From NCBI RefSeq assembly GCF_000429145.1, contig NZ_AUBH01000002.1:186001-250000 (forward strand): DNA of 64,000 nt. Direction: 5' to 3'. The DNA is from Aestuariibacter salexigens DSM 15300 (GTDB lineage: Bacteria; Pseudomonadota; Gammaproteobacteria; Enterobacterales; Alteromonadaceae). Within the stretch, counting starts at the first letter, position 1. Each line of letters opens with the position of its first letter. The notes beneath the pieces are model-generated. The model was given only the letters and a program-made list of their open reading frames with translations. It ran no database searches and was not told the DNA's origin. Position numbers and translations under genes: made by a program. Below, in pieces: positions 47,048 through 55,120 of the stretch.

Positions 47048-47526
47048 CTATGCTGAGAGTACTTTGTCTGGGTAATCCGCTGCACAGTAATGACGCCGTT
47101 GGAGAATGGGTATTCGATGCGTTACAGAGCGTAGACTTTGGGCCTTATGTTGAAGTGATCAATGGCGGTATAGGTGGACTGACGTTGCTGCCATATTTTA
47201 AAGACTGTGAATGTGTGCTGATTGTTGACCTTATCAAAAGCGACCAGCCTGTCGGCACCCGTCAGTTGCTTACAGACCTTCCTTCACATCTAAAGCAGCT
47301 ACCAACAACAGTTGCCACCCATGGCGGCGATCTGACCACCCTGCTGTCCATGCTACCTCTGTACGTGCCCAACCCGCCGCGCATAGACCTTTTATCAATG
47401 AGTGCTGAACATGTCTGTTATTTTAGTGAAAATTCGTCACAAGAGATTCGCCAGGGGATTGCTGCACTGTGTGACGATGTGAAGCACTACATAAGCCGAT
47501 ATCACGTATCCGGCACGCCCGCTTAG
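47044..47526 (+). CDS. [NiFe]-hydrogenase maturation protease
   Basis: A 160-residue cytoplasmic endopeptidase of the HycI/HybD/HyaD family, which cuts the C-terminal tail from the hydrogenase large subunit after nickel insertion. Family landmarks are LCLGNPLHSNDAVGEWVFDAL (residues 6-26, usually GNPLxxDDxxG; Asp or Glu here bind nickel), VINGGIGGLTLLPYF (about 38-52) and VLIVDLIKSDQPVGT (about 58-72). A conserved His is seen in ATHGGDLTTLL (about 98). Asn16 replaces the first Asp of the common DD pair. The target is most likely the large subunit encoded 3 kb downstream. The start overlaps the preceding gene by four bases. Confidence 0.88.
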   Translation: MTMLRVLCLGNPLHSNDAVGEWVFDALQSVDFGPYVEVINGGIGGLTLLPYFKDCECVLIVDLIKSDQPVGTRQLLTDLPSHLKQLPTTVATHGGDLTTLLSMLPLYVPNPPRIDLLSMSAEHVCYFSENSSQEIRQGIAALCDDVKHYISRYHVSGTPA

Positions 47527-47555
47527 CGAGAATATTCTTTCTCTCATCGGTTCTT

Positions 47556-47569
47556 TTGCGCTGCATCAA
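47556..47569 (+). promoter_or_regulatory. possible FNR/CRP-like site upstream of hydrogenase subunits
   Basis: TTGCG-CTGC-ATCAA matches the FNR consensus TTGAT-N4-ATCAA at 8 of 10 positions and lies 61 bases before the first hydrogenase subunit gene, in the only sizeable gap of the cluster. An anaerobic activator site would make sense for a hydrogenase. One degenerate match in 100 bases is weak evidence. Confidence 0.3.
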
Positions 47570-47629
47570 TAACTCTTTTTGCTAGTCACGCATTCTGTAC
47601 CACAGGAATTTCAAATATGGGCTTAAGAC

Positions 47630-48727
47630 ATGGAAAAGGGCTTCCTGCCCAGAGAGAACTTATCCCAGTTACATGCCGTGTTATGTCAACAGGGGTATAA
47701 AGTCATTGGGCCGCAGGTCAAAGATGGCGCCATCGTTTTTGATGGTCTGCGTGATATAGCGGATCTTCCATGGGGAATAGTGGAGCATACTGAGGCAGGC
47801 GCGTACAGGCTGGAAGATACCGGAGATAATCGGTGTTTTGCATGGAATAATGGTCCGCAAGGACTGAAACCCTGGCTGTTTAAATCTCAACAAACCGTCT
47901 GGCGAGGTGAAGCTACGTCCGACGGGATCCGTTTTAAAAGTGAACAGCCCAGCCCTCAACCATTGGCATTTATTGGTATCCGTTCCTGTGATATTTCAGC
48001 ACTTTATCTGCAAGACAAACACTTTATGCATTCGGCCTATGCCGATCCCTGGTATACGGCACAGCGCAAACAATTGTGCCTGATAGCGGTTAATTGCAGT
48101 CGCAGTAATGATACCTGTTTTTGTGAATCAACCGGTGACGGCGTCGAAGCCACCTATGGTTATGACATTCTGCTGGATGAGCTTGACGACGGATATCTGG
48201 TCGATGTGAAAAGTGAGCGGGGCAGAGCAATAACGGCAGCGTTACCGCTACAACCAGGCTCTCAACAGCATCATAAGCAGGCACAGCGACAGCTCAAAAA
48301 TGCGCGCCATCAACAGCGAGTGATGCCAGACGCAGAGCAGTTATTGAAGCTGCTTGAGCATTTAAATGATAAGCATTGGCAGGATATCGCCGAGCGCTGC
48401 CTGGCGTGTGGCAACTGCACATTAACCTGTCCTACCTGCTTTTGCTCAAAACAGGAAGCTGAAGTGGAGCCGGTCAGCGGAGAACATCATCAGGTCAGGT
48501 ATTGGGATTCCTGCTTCAGTGAAAAGCATGGCTACATTGCAGGTATGCAACTGCGTGGCGACGTCAGTCAGCGTTACCGACAATGGATGACCCACAAACT
48601 GGCAACATGGCAGGCGCAGTATGATCGCAGTGGATGTGTGGGATGTGGTCGTTGCATTAGTTGGTGTCCTGCCGCCATCGACATTGTGGCTGAGGCAAAC
48701 CTGATATTGGGAGATGACCATGACTGA
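47630..48727 (+). CDS. hydB: hydrogenase beta subunit, 4Fe-4S dicluster (sulfhydrogenase HydB type)
   Basis: A 365-residue cytoplasmic iron-sulfur subunit of the group 3b bidirectional [NiFe]-hydrogenase. It relays electrons between the flavin subunit and the hydrogenase small subunit. The N-terminal part has FIGIRSCDISALYLQDKHFM (about 112-131), typical of the family. The C-terminal ferredoxin region has CLACGNCTLTCPTCFC (about 257-272) and CVGCGRCISWCPAAIDI (about 336-352). These are two cysteine sets for [4Fe-4S] clusters; the first has two extra cysteines (PTCFC), as is usual in this family. The stop overlaps the next start region, so the subunits are co-translated. The symbol follows Pyrococcus/Thermococcus naming. 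Confidence 0.88.
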   Translation: MEKGFLPRENLSQLHAVLCQQGYKVIGPQVKDGAIVFDGLRDIADLPWGIVEHTEAGAYRLEDTGDNRCFAWNNGPQGLKPWLFKSQQTVWRGEATSDGIRFKSEQPSPQPLAFIGIRSCDISALYLQDKHFMHSAYADPWYTAQRKQLCLIAVNCSRSNDTCFCESTGDGVEATYGYDILLDELDDGYLVDVKSERGRAITAALPLQPGSQQHHKQAQRQLKNARHQQRVMPDAEQLLKLLEHLNDKHWQDIAERCLACGNCTLTCPTCFCSKQEAEVEPVSGEHHQVRYWDSCFSEKHGYIAGMQLRGDVSQRYRQWMTHKLATWQAQYDRSGCVGCGRCISWCPAAIDIVAEANLILGDDHD

Positions 48728-49538
48728 TTACGTGCCGATCAGGGCGCGACTGATGGTAACCACTGAAGAGTCGCCCGGACTTGCTACATTGCATTTAAAA
48801 GTGCAAAGCGAGACGCCGTTCACCTTTCAGTTTGGTCAATTCAATATGCTTTCCATGTTTGGTATCGGGGAGATCCCCATTTCCATTATGGGCTGGCAGG
48901 ACGGCCTTCTGATGCACACGATCCGAGCGGTAGGCCGCGTTTCGACTGCCATGATTGGAATGCAAAAAGATCAGGAATTAGGGCTACGCGGCCCTTTTGG
49001 TAAGGGGTGGCCGCTTGAAAAGTTTGAAGGGCGTGATCTGGTATTCATTACTGCAGGATTAGGCTGTGCGCCGGTCGTTGCCGCTATTAATTACGCAGTG
49101 GCACATCGCAATCGCTACCGTCGCATTGTCATTTTGCAAGGGGTAAAGCATCACAATGATTTGTTATGGCAACCCAAATACGATGCCTGGCGAACCATGG
49201 GGGACTGTCAGGTCTTACTCGCCGCGAGTGAGGAATCAAAGCGCAAGCATCATTGGAAACTTGGCCTGGTGACAGCGCTATTGGACGATGCTGAATTTGA
49301 TCCCCGACACTGTGCGGTCATGATCTGTGGTCCGGAAATCATGATGCTGGCAGCGATGCCATTTTTACAAAAACATCAAGTGCGGGATGAAGACATTTAT
49401 CTGTCCATGGAGCGAAATTTCCAATGTGGAATGGGCGCTTGCGGGCATTGTCAGATAGGTCCGCATTTTGTGTGTCGGGATGGCCCCGTGTTTCATTATC
49501 CTGACGTTAAGCCCTGGCTCGGGGTTAAGGGGTTTTAG
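48720..49538 (+). CDS. hydG: hydrogenase gamma subunit, FAD/NAD(P)-binding (HydG type)
   Basis: A 272-residue flavoprotein that exchanges electrons with NAD(P)H for the hydrogenase. The FAD domain includes FTFQFGQFNMLSMFGIGEIPIS (about 33-55). The nucleotide-binding domain starts FITAGLGCAPVVAAINYAV (about 110-128). The C-terminal cysteines in QCGMGACGHC (about 236-245) and FVCRDG bind a [2Fe-2S] cluster, as in dihydroorotate dehydrogenase electron-transfer subunits. The ATG at 48720 is preferred over 48714 because GGGAG then sits at proper distance. The gene overlaps hydB by 8 bases. Here the symbol means the sulfhydrogenase gamma subunit, not the [FeFe]-maturase of the same name. Confidence 0.88.
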   Translation: MTDYVPIRARLMVTTEESPGLATLHLKVQSETPFTFQFGQFNMLSMFGIGEIPISIMGWQDGLLMHTIRAVGRVSTAMIGMQKDQELGLRGPFGKGWPLEKFEGRDLVFITAGLGCAPVVAAINYAVAHRNRYRRIVILQGVKHHNDLLWQPKYDAWRTMGDCQVLLAASEESKRKHHWKLGLVTALLDDAEFDPRHCAVMICGPEIMMLAAMPFLQKHQVRDEDIYLSMERNFQCGMGACGHCQIGPHFVCRDGPVFHYPDVKPWLGVKGF

Positions 49539-49539
49539 C

Positions 49540-50340
49540 ATGCTACAGCGTCCGCTCAAAGTGGCCATTCACAAGCTCACCTCCTGTTCCGGATGTCAGT
49601 TGGCGTTCATCAATCAGGGGCCGAAGCTACTTAAATTGCTGGAGTTTGTTGAGTTCACTCATTTTATTGAAGCGGGATTGTTTGCGCCCGACCAGGAAGT
49701 GGATGTGGCACTAATCGAAGGCAGCGTCTCGACTCACGATGACCTAAAGCGTCTAGTCAATGCGCGACAGCGAGCAAAGTTGCTCGTTAGCATCGGTGCC
49801 TGCGCAACCAGCGGGGGCGTTCAGGCACTGCGTAATATGGCTGACGACAAGGAAAACTGGAAGCGTGCCGTGTACGCCCATCCAGAATTCATTGAAGAGT
49901 TGCAAGACTGCACAGCGGTCGCGACACACGTTAAAGTCGATTTTGAACTGTGGGGGTGTCCTGTTACCCAACAGCAGGTTACTGAATGTCTGCGTCAGCT
50001 GCATGCTGGTGTAAAGCCGAAGGACAATGCCGAGAAGCTTTGTATGGAGTGCAAACGGCAAGGTAATGTATGCGTGCTGATCACCCAGCAGGCGCCATGC
50101 CTGGGTCCGGTTGTGCGAACTGGCTGCGGCGCCCTGTGCCCATCTTTTGGTAAAGCCTGCTATGGCTGTTTTGGTCCATCTGAACAACCCAACTGCGAGA
50201 GCCTTACAAACCGAATGACAGGTTTTGGATTGATGCCTAACGACATCGTCCATCGCTTTGCTGCTATTCACAGTCAATCACCGCCGTATCAGCAGCAAAT
50301 CGCACGCTGGCGTTTGCAGGACCTTGAGGGGAGTGACTGA
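49540..50340 (+). CDS. hydD: hydrogenase small (delta) subunit
   Basis: A 266-residue iron-sulfur small subunit related to the 20-kDa complex I subunit. The start at ATG 49540 (AAGGGG upstream) directly follows the previous stop; the frame extends 24 codons further into hydG but without homology. Proximal-cluster ligands are Cys16 and Cys19 in TSCSGCQLAF, Cys88 in IGACATSGG and Cys140 in ELWGCPV. A C-terminal extension carries eight more cysteines (CMECKRQGNVC at 168-178, then APC, GCGALC, ACYGC), for extra clusters typical of group 3 small subunits. There is no Tat signal, so the enzyme is cytoplasmic. Confidence 0.9.
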   Translation: MLQRPLKVAIHKLTSCSGCQLAFINQGPKLLKLLEFVEFTHFIEAGLFAPDQEVDVALIEGSVSTHDDLKRLVNARQRAKLLVSIGACATSGGVQALRNMADDKENWKRAVYAHPEFIEELQDCTAVATHVKVDFELWGCPVTQQQVTECLRQLHAGVKPKDNAEKLCMECKRQGNVCVLITQQAPCLGPVVRTGCGALCPSFGKACYGCFGPSEQPNCESLTNRMTGFGLMPNDIVHRFAAIHSQSPPYQQQIARWRLQDLEGSD

Positions 50341-50342
50341 AT

Positions 50343-51635
50343 ATGAGTCGCGAAATTAAGCTTAATGTGCCTTTCATTACCCGAGTTGAGGGGGAAGGGG
50401 CGCTGCAACTATCCGCCAAAGGCGATGAAATCGAGTCATTACAATTACAAATTTTCGAACCACCGCGCCTGTTTGAACGATTTTTACAAGGTAAGCCCCA
50501 TACTGATGTCGCAGACTTAAGTGCCAGGATCTGTGGGATCTGTCCTATGGCCTATCAGCTAACTTCAATTCTTGCCATGGAAAGCCTGTTTGAGATTGAA
50601 CTGCCAGATCACATTGTGGATTTGCGACTGTTAATGAATCTTGGCGAGTGGCTGCAAAGTCACGCTTTGCATATCCATTTTCTGGCGATGCCTGATTTTT
50701 ACGGCTACGACAGCGCGGTGCAAATGGCCGCAAAACATGGTGACCTGCTGACCCGCGGGATGCAAATTCAGGAAGCAGGAAACACGTTAATGCGACTGCT
50801 TGGAGGCCGCTCAGTGCATCCGATAGGATTGCAGGTGGGGGGATTCGCAGCTTTGCCTGATAAAGGTGCCTGGCAGCATGCCAGACAGTTGGTCAACGAT
50901 GCGATACCTGCAGCAATTCAGCTGTTGCAATGGACAGCAGAGTTGCCGATTCCAGATCATTCGCAGGACTTTACCTATGTGAGTCTGCTAGGCGAAGACA
51001 GTTACCCCATTAATGGTGGCAATATCGCCTGCAGTAATGGCTTGACGATCACCGCACAGCAATACCCGCAGCATTTTAAGGAGCATCACGTCAGTCATTC
51101 GACCGCGTTATATTCACTGGTGGATGGACAGGACTATCTGGTTGGCCCTCTTGCGCGGGTCAACAATAACTATAGGACGATACCAGAGCACATTCGTCAT
51201 CTGGCTGAGCAGTGTGGCTTGGAATTTCCCAATATGAACATGTTTACCAGTATTCAGGCCAGGGCACTGGAGTGCCTGTGGGCCTTGTTTGAAGCGCAAC
51301 AGATGTTGCAATACGACGTACCGAAAGGCCAGGCACACGTGCCATATAAGGTGAGGGAAGGTGAGTGCAGCTTTTGTACTGAAGCGCCACGAGGTTTGAT
51401 TTTTCATCATTATGAACTGGAACAGGATGGCACCGTTGCTAAATGCACCATTATTCCTCCCACCAGTCAGAATCAGGCCCGTATTGAACAGGACCTGAAA
51501 CAGTCGGTGAAGCAGTATGGCTTACATCACTCTGATAACGAGCTGAAGCTGTTTTGTGAGCAGGTGATCAGGAACTACGATCCCTGTATCTCCTGCTCGA
51601 CCCATTTTCTGGACTTCACGATAACACGCCAATAA
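50343..51635 (+). CDS. hydA: [NiFe]-hydrogenase large (alpha) subunit, group 3b-like
   Basis: A 430-residue catalytic subunit holding the Ni-Fe site that interconverts H2 and protons/electrons. The N-terminal pair is Cys64 and Cys67 in SARICGICPMAYQL; the C-terminal pair is Cys415 and Cys418 in DPCISCSTHF. The family is normally cut after the conserved His (His421 here), releasing a nine-residue tail; the protease gene at 47044 fits that job. Also visible are RVEGEGALQL (14-23), GGRSVHPIGLQVGGF (about 154-168) and LVGPLARVNNNY (about 262-273). GAGGGGAG precedes the start two bases after hydD. The HypA-F assembly proteins are not in the window and must be encoded elsewhere. Confidence 0.93.
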   Translation: MSREIKLNVPFITRVEGEGALQLSAKGDEIESLQLQIFEPPRLFERFLQGKPHTDVADLSARICGICPMAYQLTSILAMESLFEIELPDHIVDLRLLMNLGEWLQSHALHIHFLAMPDFYGYDSAVQMAAKHGDLLTRGMQIQEAGNTLMRLLGGRSVHPIGLQVGGFAALPDKGAWQHARQLVNDAIPAAIQLLQWTAELPIPDHSQDFTYVSLLGEDSYPINGGNIACSNGLTITAQQYPQHFKEHHVSHSTALYSLVDGQDYLVGPLARVNNNYRTIPEHIRHLAEQCGLEFPNMNMFTSIQARALECLWALFEAQQMLQYDVPKGQAHVPYKVREGECSFCTEAPRGLIFHHYELEQDGTVAKCTIIPPTSQNQARIEQDLKQSVKQYGLHHSDNELKLFCEQVIRNYDPCISCSTHFLDFTITRQ

Positions 51636-51642
51636 CAGACGT

Positions 51643-52974
51643 TTATTTGGCGTGCGTCGTATTGGAAATGGTCATGGCACTGTTATCCAGAACACGCACT
51701 TCACGCTGCGGGAAGGGTATTTCAATATTGTGTTCACGCAGTGTCTCAAACACGATCAGCAGCAAATCGCCGCCAACTCGATTTTTGCCGTCGTCGATGC
51801 CAAGCATCCAGAATTCAACGAACATATTGACACCAGAGTCGCCAAATGAATCAATCTCGCAGTCGGGACGCTCTTCAAATGGGATATCGTCGCCTGAGAT
51901 AACTTGTGGGTGTTGCGCCACCGCCTCTTTAATGATGTCACACATGGCGCGAATATCGGTCTTGTAGGCAACTGAGAAATCGATACGGTAACGCTGTTTG
52001 GGATCTTTGTGTGTCCAGTTGATCATCAACGAATTGATGAACTTTTCGTTAGGCACCAGAATATCTTTACCATCGTAAGTTTCCAGCACCGTATAGCGCA
52101 TACGAAACTCCCGTACAAAGCCCTTGCTGCCGTCATCAAGCTCAACGTAATCACCTGCGGTAAGTGATTTATCAAGAAGAATAATGATCCCTGAAATAAA
52201 ATTAGAAGCGATGGATTGCAGGCCCAAACCAAGGCCAACACCGACTGCTCCTCCAAATACGGCAAGTGCGGTCAGGTTGATACCCATAACGTTGAGCAAC
52301 AAAATAAACACTACGCAGAACAGCGCGACTTCAAAGACCTTGGAAAATACTTCTTTAGTGGTGATATCAAGTTTCTGCTGGTTGCGAATAATTTCATTGC
52401 CGACATTGCGTGACGCTCTGCCCAGCCAGAACAAGAAGGTACCAAATACTGCCACTCTGGCGACGCCGTAAGCTGAGATATCAACGTTACCCACCGTCAC
52501 CGACATGGACTCCATGACTTCTATGATGGCGGGCAGGACATCAATCATATGCAGAAACACAATAGGCAGGCCGACCCAGCGCATGAAAATGGCAAACACG
52601 TCACTGTCCACAAACGCATTGATTAAAGTATTTAAAAACAGCATGACAGCCACAACCAGTGCAATATTGAGCAGCCAGGCGTCGAACTGGAACTGCTCAC
52701 CCATGACGGTGGACAGTTTCAAAAACGTAATAGCAAGAATAGGGAACAGGATACCCTTGAGTTTATATATCAAAATCAAAAGGGTGTGAGCGCCTTCTTC
52801 AGGCGCTTTGTTGGTTGCCGCAAGTTTGCTTTTCACACGTGAGGAAAGAAGGAATGCGACGAGATAAATAGACAGAATGATGGACAGCTGAGTAGCAAAT
52901 TCAACGCTAAGTATCTTGGTAAGGGTACTGTTGGCTAATGCCTGTACTTCCTGTAACACGTCATTAATTGACAT
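51643..52974 (-). CDS. MscS-family mechanosensitive channel
   Basis: A 443-residue inner-membrane channel that opens on membrane tension and releases solutes during osmotic downshock. Several membrane helices fill residues ~20-270. The pore-lining helix is VFGGAVGVGLGLGLQSIASNFISGIIILLDKSL (about 248-280), with the Gly/Ala-rich packing of MscS TM3. The cytoplasmic beta domain follows (AGDYVELDDGSKGFVREFRMRYTVLETYDGKDILVPNEKFINSLMINW, about 281-330), then the alpha/beta cage domain. It has more N-terminal helices than E. coli MscS (286 residues), as in larger YbdG-like paralogs. It is convergent with the hydrogenase large subunit, 7 bases apart. Confidence 0.93.
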   Translation of the reverse strand: MSINDVLQEVQALANSTLTKILSVEFATQLSIILSIYLVAFLLSSRVKSKLAATNKAPEEGAHTLLILIYKLKGILFPILAITFLKLSTVMGEQFQFDAWLLNIALVVAVMLFLNTLINAFVDSDVFAIFMRWVGLPIVFLHMIDVLPAIIEVMESMSVTVGNVDISAYGVARVAVFGTFLFWLGRASRNVGNEIIRNQQKLDITTKEVFSKVFEVALFCVVFILLLNVMGINLTALAVFGGAVGVGLGLGLQSIASNFISGIIILLDKSLTAGDYVELDDGSKGFVREFRMRYTVLETYDGKDILVPNEKFINSLMINWTHKDPKQRYRIDFSVAYKTDIRAMCDIIKEAVAQHPQVISGDDIPFEERPDCEIDSFGDSGVNMFVEFWMLGIDDGKNRVGGDLLLIVFETLREHNIEIPFPQREVRVLDNSAMTISNTTHAK

Positions 52975-53078
52975 AAATAAGTCACCACGTTTTTTTATTT
53001 GTGTACCTTGTAGTTAGCTCTGCGTCAAGCGACTACAATGTTGTTATTGGCCACAAGTGTAGCTGTGACTATTTCCAG

Positions 53079-53813
53079 ATGCGAGTCTGTCAGCGTTTTT
53101 CCCGCACGTATGTTTTTGCGTTAGTTTCGGCCCTGTTTTTTGTGATGTGTGCAAACTCTGCACACAGCCAGACGCTTACTATTGGTTTTATTGAGCGGCC
53201 TCCCACTATTTTTAAAAACGCGGATGGGTCATTGTGCGGAGAGTTGGGAAAAAAGGTTCATGATATTATTGATCGCGCTAATCTGCGGGTAAGATTCACG
53301 CCAACAGAGCCTGACAGTATTGATAATTTCGCTGCTGACGTCTCTCTGGATGGTCTGCTTATCACACGTACGCTTGTCACCGACGATTCCCAGTTTGTGT
53401 TTAGCGACAAGCCGCTAATCGAATTACAGTTTTATGCCTATCATTTAGATGATGTCGCGCCCGTCTCGGACTTTTCTGGATTGGCTAATCGTAGCATCGT
53501 CAGCCCCATACAGATAGACGTGAAAAGGGGACCACTTAAAACCGCCCTGGACGACCCTAACCTCAATATCAATGTAGTGGCAGTGCAAAGTGAATTTGAG
53601 CCACAATTAGAATTATTGCACCGAAACATTGCCGACTACGCGATCAGTTATTTTAGCCCAAGCAATATGGCCTTGCTGTTTTCCCCACGTATAAATCAAC
53701 GGGACTATATTGCCAGTGAGTTATTCTCTATCCCAATGCACCTCGCACTGCGTTCAACAGTAACGGATGCTGAGCAGCTTTTAGCGGTACTGAATGAGGC
53801 GATGTCTGAGTAA
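53079..53813 (+). CDS. periplasmic solute-binding protein, family 3 type
   Basis: A 244-residue exported binding protein. ATG 53079 gives a signal peptide (RTYVFALVSALFFVMCANSAHS, cleaved near 30); the longer frame from 53001 adds 26 unlikely residues. The mature protein begins TLTIGFIERPPTIFKNADGSLCGELGKKVHDIIDRANL, the first lobe of SBP_bac_3-like proteins, and later reads DVSLDGLLITRTLVTDDSQFVFSD. It has no transporter partners. It lies upstream of an unknown membrane protein and a chemoreceptor in the same direction. It resembles the binding proteins at 4408 and 46361 in size and style, suggesting a paralogous set. Confidence 0.78.
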   Translation: MRVCQRFSRTYVFALVSALFFVMCANSAHSQTLTIGFIERPPTIFKNADGSLCGELGKKVHDIIDRANLRVRFTPTEPDSIDNFAADVSLDGLLITRTLVTDDSQFVFSDKPLIELQFYAYHLDDVAPVSDFSGLANRSIVSPIQIDVKRGPLKTALDDPNLNINVVAVQSEFEPQLELLHRNIADYAISYFSPSNMALLFSPRINQRDYIASELFSIPMHLALRSTVTDAEQLLAVLNEAMSE

Positions 53814-53884
53814 AAAGCGAAGCGCTTTACACCAACAAGGACTTCTGTGACTATTAGCGTGAACTTCACTATCACACCCACGCT

Positions 53885-54994
53885 ATGCAGGACTTAACAG
53901 ACATCAAGCCAGCGGAGTCTCAGGCTTCCTCACCCAGTCAAAATAAAATCCGCAGATTACAGGATAAGATCCCTGGCATAGAGCAGCTGCGCGCACTGTG
54001 GGAAAAAATAACGCGCCGCGAACCCAAGCCCAGACCTCGTATATCTTGGGGAGAGAAGTTCAGGCAACTTTCAGTGTCTCAATGGCTCTACTTCGCCGCG
54101 TTTATATACATGCTCAATTCGTCTACCGATTCAAACTGGGCCGACGGTGACATCATAACCATCGGGCTGATTGCGGGAGTTGGGTTAGCCAGAGAACTGT
54201 GGCACTTGTTCCAAAAAATGTGGTATTCGATGCTAGGCAGGGGGGTGATTGTCGTACTTTATGCCGCTACAGCGAACTTTGCACTGGCCATAGCCGCGTT
54301 GAAAGTCAACGCCATTGCGGGCGTGGAGCCGACGCCGCTTAAATTCACTATCGGCTTTACCACGCTCATTATGCTGCCGATGTGGATATTTGCCGCCTCT
54401 GTCGTGTTTTCGTCCATGTTATTAATGATAGGGAACTTATGGTCTCTGTTTTCTCTGTTGTTACGCATTGTGCGCATTCGCGTGCCGATCCATTGGGAGG
54501 ACCGCTCATTCGCAGGGTTCTCAATGCTATTGCGACTGATATTGCTGCCGTTTGTGATCGCCGCCATCTTTTCGGTTACTGAACCCTATTTAAAACAAAT
54601 CTACGTATTTGAATCGCCACTGCAAATAGTCAAAACAGAGATCGGCGCCGGCGTTGCCAAGGAGCTTGAAGGACTGTCAGATGAAGAGCGTTTGGTGAAG
54701 CTTCGAGAGCTGCAACAGGCAGGTGTGATAGAGATGAGTGAATTCAACAGTGTTGTCGATGTTGTTGAAGATCAGGAAGAGGAGCCGCGTTCACTGACTA
54801 TCGACCGACTTATCGCAGGTTTCATCTATCAACTTGAGACCTATCCTTATTCAACGTGCCGAAAAGCAGACAACCAGCGTGTGCTCACGTTGGATGAATA
54901 TTCTATGTTGGTGTCGGAACGCGATGACAGTGAACTGGGGTATAAATTCAGTATTCAGGCCTGCGTGCAGGTGCATAAAGAGATTGATGGTTGA
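53885..54994 (+). CDS. multi-pass membrane protein of unknown function
   Basis: A 369-residue protein I do not recognise. A polar, basic N-terminal segment (1-60, KPRPRISWGEK) precedes about five hydrophobic segments: ~64-80, 90-110, 118-140, 155-192 (probably two passes) and 210-232. A soluble C-terminal domain of ~135 residues follows, with a helical LEGLSDEERLVKLRELQQAGVI motif (261-282) of the short-linker type seen in SHOCT-like elements, an acidic patch (DVVEDQEEEP) and a C-terminal LDEYSMLVSE segment. It sits between a binding protein and a chemoreceptor on the same strand. No function can be given. Confidence 0.7.
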   Translation: MQDLTDIKPAESQASSPSQNKIRRLQDKIPGIEQLRALWEKITRREPKPRPRISWGEKFRQLSVSQWLYFAAFIYMLNSSTDSNWADGDIITIGLIAGVGLARELWHLFQKMWYSMLGRGVIVVLYAATANFALAIAALKVNAIAGVEPTPLKFTIGFTTLIMLPMWIFAASVVFSSMLLMIGNLWSLFSLLLRIVRIRVPIHWEDRSFAGFSMLLRLILLPFVIAAIFSVTEPYLKQIYVFESPLQIVKTEIGAGVAKELEGLSDEERLVKLRELQQAGVIEMSEFNSVVDVVEDQEEEPRSLTIDRLIAGFIYQLETYPYSTCRKADNQRVLTLDEYSMLVSERDDSELGYKFSIQACVQVHKEIDG

Positions 54995-55120
54995 GGCTGC
55001 AAGCAGTCTCAGCTATTAACAATGTGATATTTAAATAAATTAGTTTGTTAAAAACTCCCTCTGTTTCTATCTTTAATGTTGTAAGGCGTGTGCCGTTTTT
55101 TGCAAAGGAATCCCTGCAAC

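Noticed and set aside
49753-50277. 174-residue minus-strand frame opposite the hydrogenase small subunit
   Set aside because: The opposite strand has invariant cluster cysteines and a good ribosome site; the antisense frame has no recognisable domain.
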